The position numbers and the translations under genes are program-made. The notes beneath the pieces were generated by a model. It was given only the letters and a program-made list of their open reading frames with translations, was not told the DNA's origin and did no database searches. Below, piece after piece: positions 62,668 through 64,000 of a DNA stretch of 64,000 nucleotides. Source of the DNA: Sthenelais limicola (taxonomy: Eukaryota; Annelida; Polychaeta; Phyllodocida; Sigalionidae); assembly GCA_942159475.1 (NCBI GenBank), contig OW804096.1, forward strand, positions 137,215,791-137,279,790, read 5' to 3'. How positions within the stretch are numbered: the stretch's first letter is position 1; every line of letters begins with the position of its first letter.

Positions 62668-63999
62668 CTACTTTCCGTCAGCATTGTCATTGGCGCTGGT
62701 CTCGGTACTAGCAGCCGGAGCAACCTGCCCGTGGGGATTCACCAAGGTTGTAGGGCTAAACAGCCAGTTTGGTATTTCATAAAGTCCCGGGTTCTGTACA
62801 TCACGACGTGGAGTGCCAACGGGAGGCATCTGCTGTTGATCCAACGCCTGGACTGGAACTTGGTTCGGGGCTTGCTGAGCCAATGCTGGGTTTGGCGGAA
62901 ACTGAGTCGGAGCCTGCTGAAGTGTCCTTAGGAGATTCGACAGCATGAGCAACTGAGGTAGCTGTTGCGGGTCCAACGGAAGGGCAGGAGTCATCGGCAG
63001 AGGAGTAGGGGCCGTAGAAGTTAATGCTGCGCCGACGGACGGATCCGCGGGCTGCTTGGTTACTTCGGAGTCAGGGGTAGAGTTGCTTTCGCGATCCAGC
63101 ATGGATTTTAACCGAAAGTTTTCTTCTTCAAGGCGGCGAACTCTACCATCACTGGCGGCCAGACTACGCCTTAGTCCCTCTACAACTCCTTCTTGGCTTC
63201 GACTTTGCTCCCTCAAGTCTCCAAGATTTTCTACGGAGGACTTCACCATTCCAATCGACATTAGGGGCTCTGTCACTTCTTTTACCACGGACGAGATTTC
63301 AGCACAGGCGGCCTCAGCTGCAGAGGAAACCTTCTCCAATGCTTCAGACACCACATGCTCTACACGTCTCACCAAATCAGCACTTTCACCAGAGGAGGGC
63401 AAGTCATTCAAAATCTCTTCAGACCAGGCCTGCGACCTTCTGCAAAGTCTCTTTGGAAGGGGAGCAGATTCTCTGTCTCGGACATCACTAGACATAGACC
63501 TATCCCTTTTTCCGGATCCAGCCGGATCTCGCCGAGCATCTGTTGCAGAACTTCTACTGCTTCCAGCAGCTGCAGCAGCCTTAGTTGCAGACCTTCCACT
63601 CGAGGTGGAGGCGGACTCTATGGATTCTTGATCCGTCCGGGATTTCTTAGGGATACGGTAGGAAGAAGATGACGTCCTCCTCATTACCCTCAAATGCTGC
63701 CCGGCCATGTAACACATTTTCTGAAAAACATGATTTGGTCTTGTGGATGGTAGAACCTTAATGGCCTTGTCCTTGGCTTCATCTCTCTTAAGGTGGTGTT
63801 GGTAAGACTCCCCGTTCATGAGGTGCTGGATCAGCTCCACCCTCCTGTCCAAGATTTGGAGACACTTGGGGAAGGGGCAGATCCAGACCTGCACGAACGG
63901 GGCATGCTCTTTGCATAAATGGCGAAACAGACGTGCCCGGGTAGAATAAGCACGGATGCCTTCCGGATTGAGGGACAAGACACGGCACACGAGAAAGGG
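62668..63999 (-). CDS. Zinc-finger/coiled-coil ORF of the second retrotransposon, partial
   Basis: At least 443 codons, open through the window edge; no ATG near 63990, so the true start lies outside. From the visible N-terminus: a possible finger ending RHLCKEH, then a CX4C...H...H finger-like segment (CPFPKCLQILDRR, then HLMNGESYQHH), a basic and Ser/Ala-rich linker with KKSR and GKRDR, a helical region with heptads (RRLEEENFRLKSMLDR near residue 295) and a Pro/Gln-rich tail (QQLPQLLMLS, QAPNQVPVQ). The architecture (nucleic-acid-binding fingers, coiled coil, disorder) would suit a Gag-like or accessory ORF placed 3' in the element. I do not recognise the family. It could instead be a host gene, but the adjacent LTR and purine tract favour the element. 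Confidence 0.55.
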   Translation of the reverse strand, partial: PFLVCRVLSLNPEGIRAYSTRARLFRHLCKEHAPFVQVWICPFPKCLQILDRRVELIQHLMNGESYQHHLKRDEAKDKAIKVLPSTRPNHVFQKMCYMAGQHLRVMRRTSSSSYRIPKKSRTDQESIESASTSSGRSATKAAAAAGSSRSSATDARRDPAGSGKRDRSMSSDVRDRESAPLPKRLCRRSQAWSEEILNDLPSSGESADLVRRVEHVVSEALEKVSSAAEAACAEISSVVKEVTEPLMSIGMVKSSVENLGDLREQSRSQEGVVEGLRRSLAASDGRVRRLEEENFRLKSMLDRESNSTPDSEVTKQPADPSVGAALTSTAPTPLPMTPALPLDPQQLPQLLMLSNLLRTLQQAPTQFPPNPALAQQAPNQVPVQALDQQQMPPVGTPRRDVQNPGLYEIPNWLFSPTTLVNPHGQVAPAASTETSANDNADGK

Positions 64000-64000
64000 G

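Larger units (their letters stand above)
61777..64000 (-). mobile_element. Second LTR retrotransposon, 3' part
   Basis: 3' LTR, polypurine tract and a long ORF on the minus strand; the 5' part lies beyond the window. It is inserted about 50 bp into the intron that follows exon 2 of the coiled-coil gene. Superfamily not determinable because no RT or integrase is visible. Confidence 0.7.

Overview
This window is metazoan nuclear DNA. It is AT-rich and gene-poor, with spliced gene structure, a Fer3-type bHLH gene, an animal-type Ty3/Gypsy element and very many short inverted-repeat elements. The repeat content (a TA-flanked palindrome with TTTTCGCG arms, TTAA-flanked fold-back elements, GAAGAAG hairpin tails) suggests a marine invertebrate, perhaps a lophotrochozoan such as a mollusc or brachiopod. 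That placement is inference. No sequence search was run, and coordinates of repeat copies are accurate to a few bases.

Layout: 1-2.1 kb holds two blocks of an 86-bp minisatellite. From about 3.5 to 23.5 kb and from 33.2 to 61.5 kb the DNA is a patchwork of about fifty copies of one ~237-bp element, called family A here (termini TGGGTCAGATTTTCAG). About fifteen copies of a ~410-bp element (family B, termini GTGATGTGTTTCAGG) and several copies of a third (family C, termini CAATAGGGGATTTGCAT) lie among them, with one-off inverted-repeat elements at 12.3, 23.1, 37.3 and 42.9 kb. A complete Ty3/Gypsy retrotransposon on the minus strand fills 23,577-33,239. Its 819-bp LTRs look identical, its target duplication is CATA, and its gag and pol are joined by a textbook -1 frameshift signal. 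It sits inside an old family C copy.

Confident host genes are few. One is a Fer3/FERD3L-like bHLH transcription factor (34,150-34,854, minus). The other is the start of a secreted coiled-coil protein gene (61,077-61,726, plus). The intron of the second gene is exactly one family A element, and the predicted splice rebuilds the inferred pre-insertion exon. This is the most interesting observation here: a transposable element acting as a new intron. The next intron of that gene has been hit by a second LTR retrotransposon on the minus strand, of which the 3' LTR, polypurine tract and a zinc-finger/coiled-coil ORF are visible before the window ends.

Other structure: a dispersed element whose internal 69-bp unit has expanded to ~15 copies at 53.7 kb and whose head segment appears to have seeded an 18-bp array at 52.4 kb; tandem 17-bp and 82-bp arrays; tRNA-Met-like segments in a dispersed repeat; three hairpin tails resembling Penelope-like/hammerhead sequences; three places where an inserted element is flanked by unusually long direct duplications; and several clusters of transcription-factor motifs in otherwise empty DNA.
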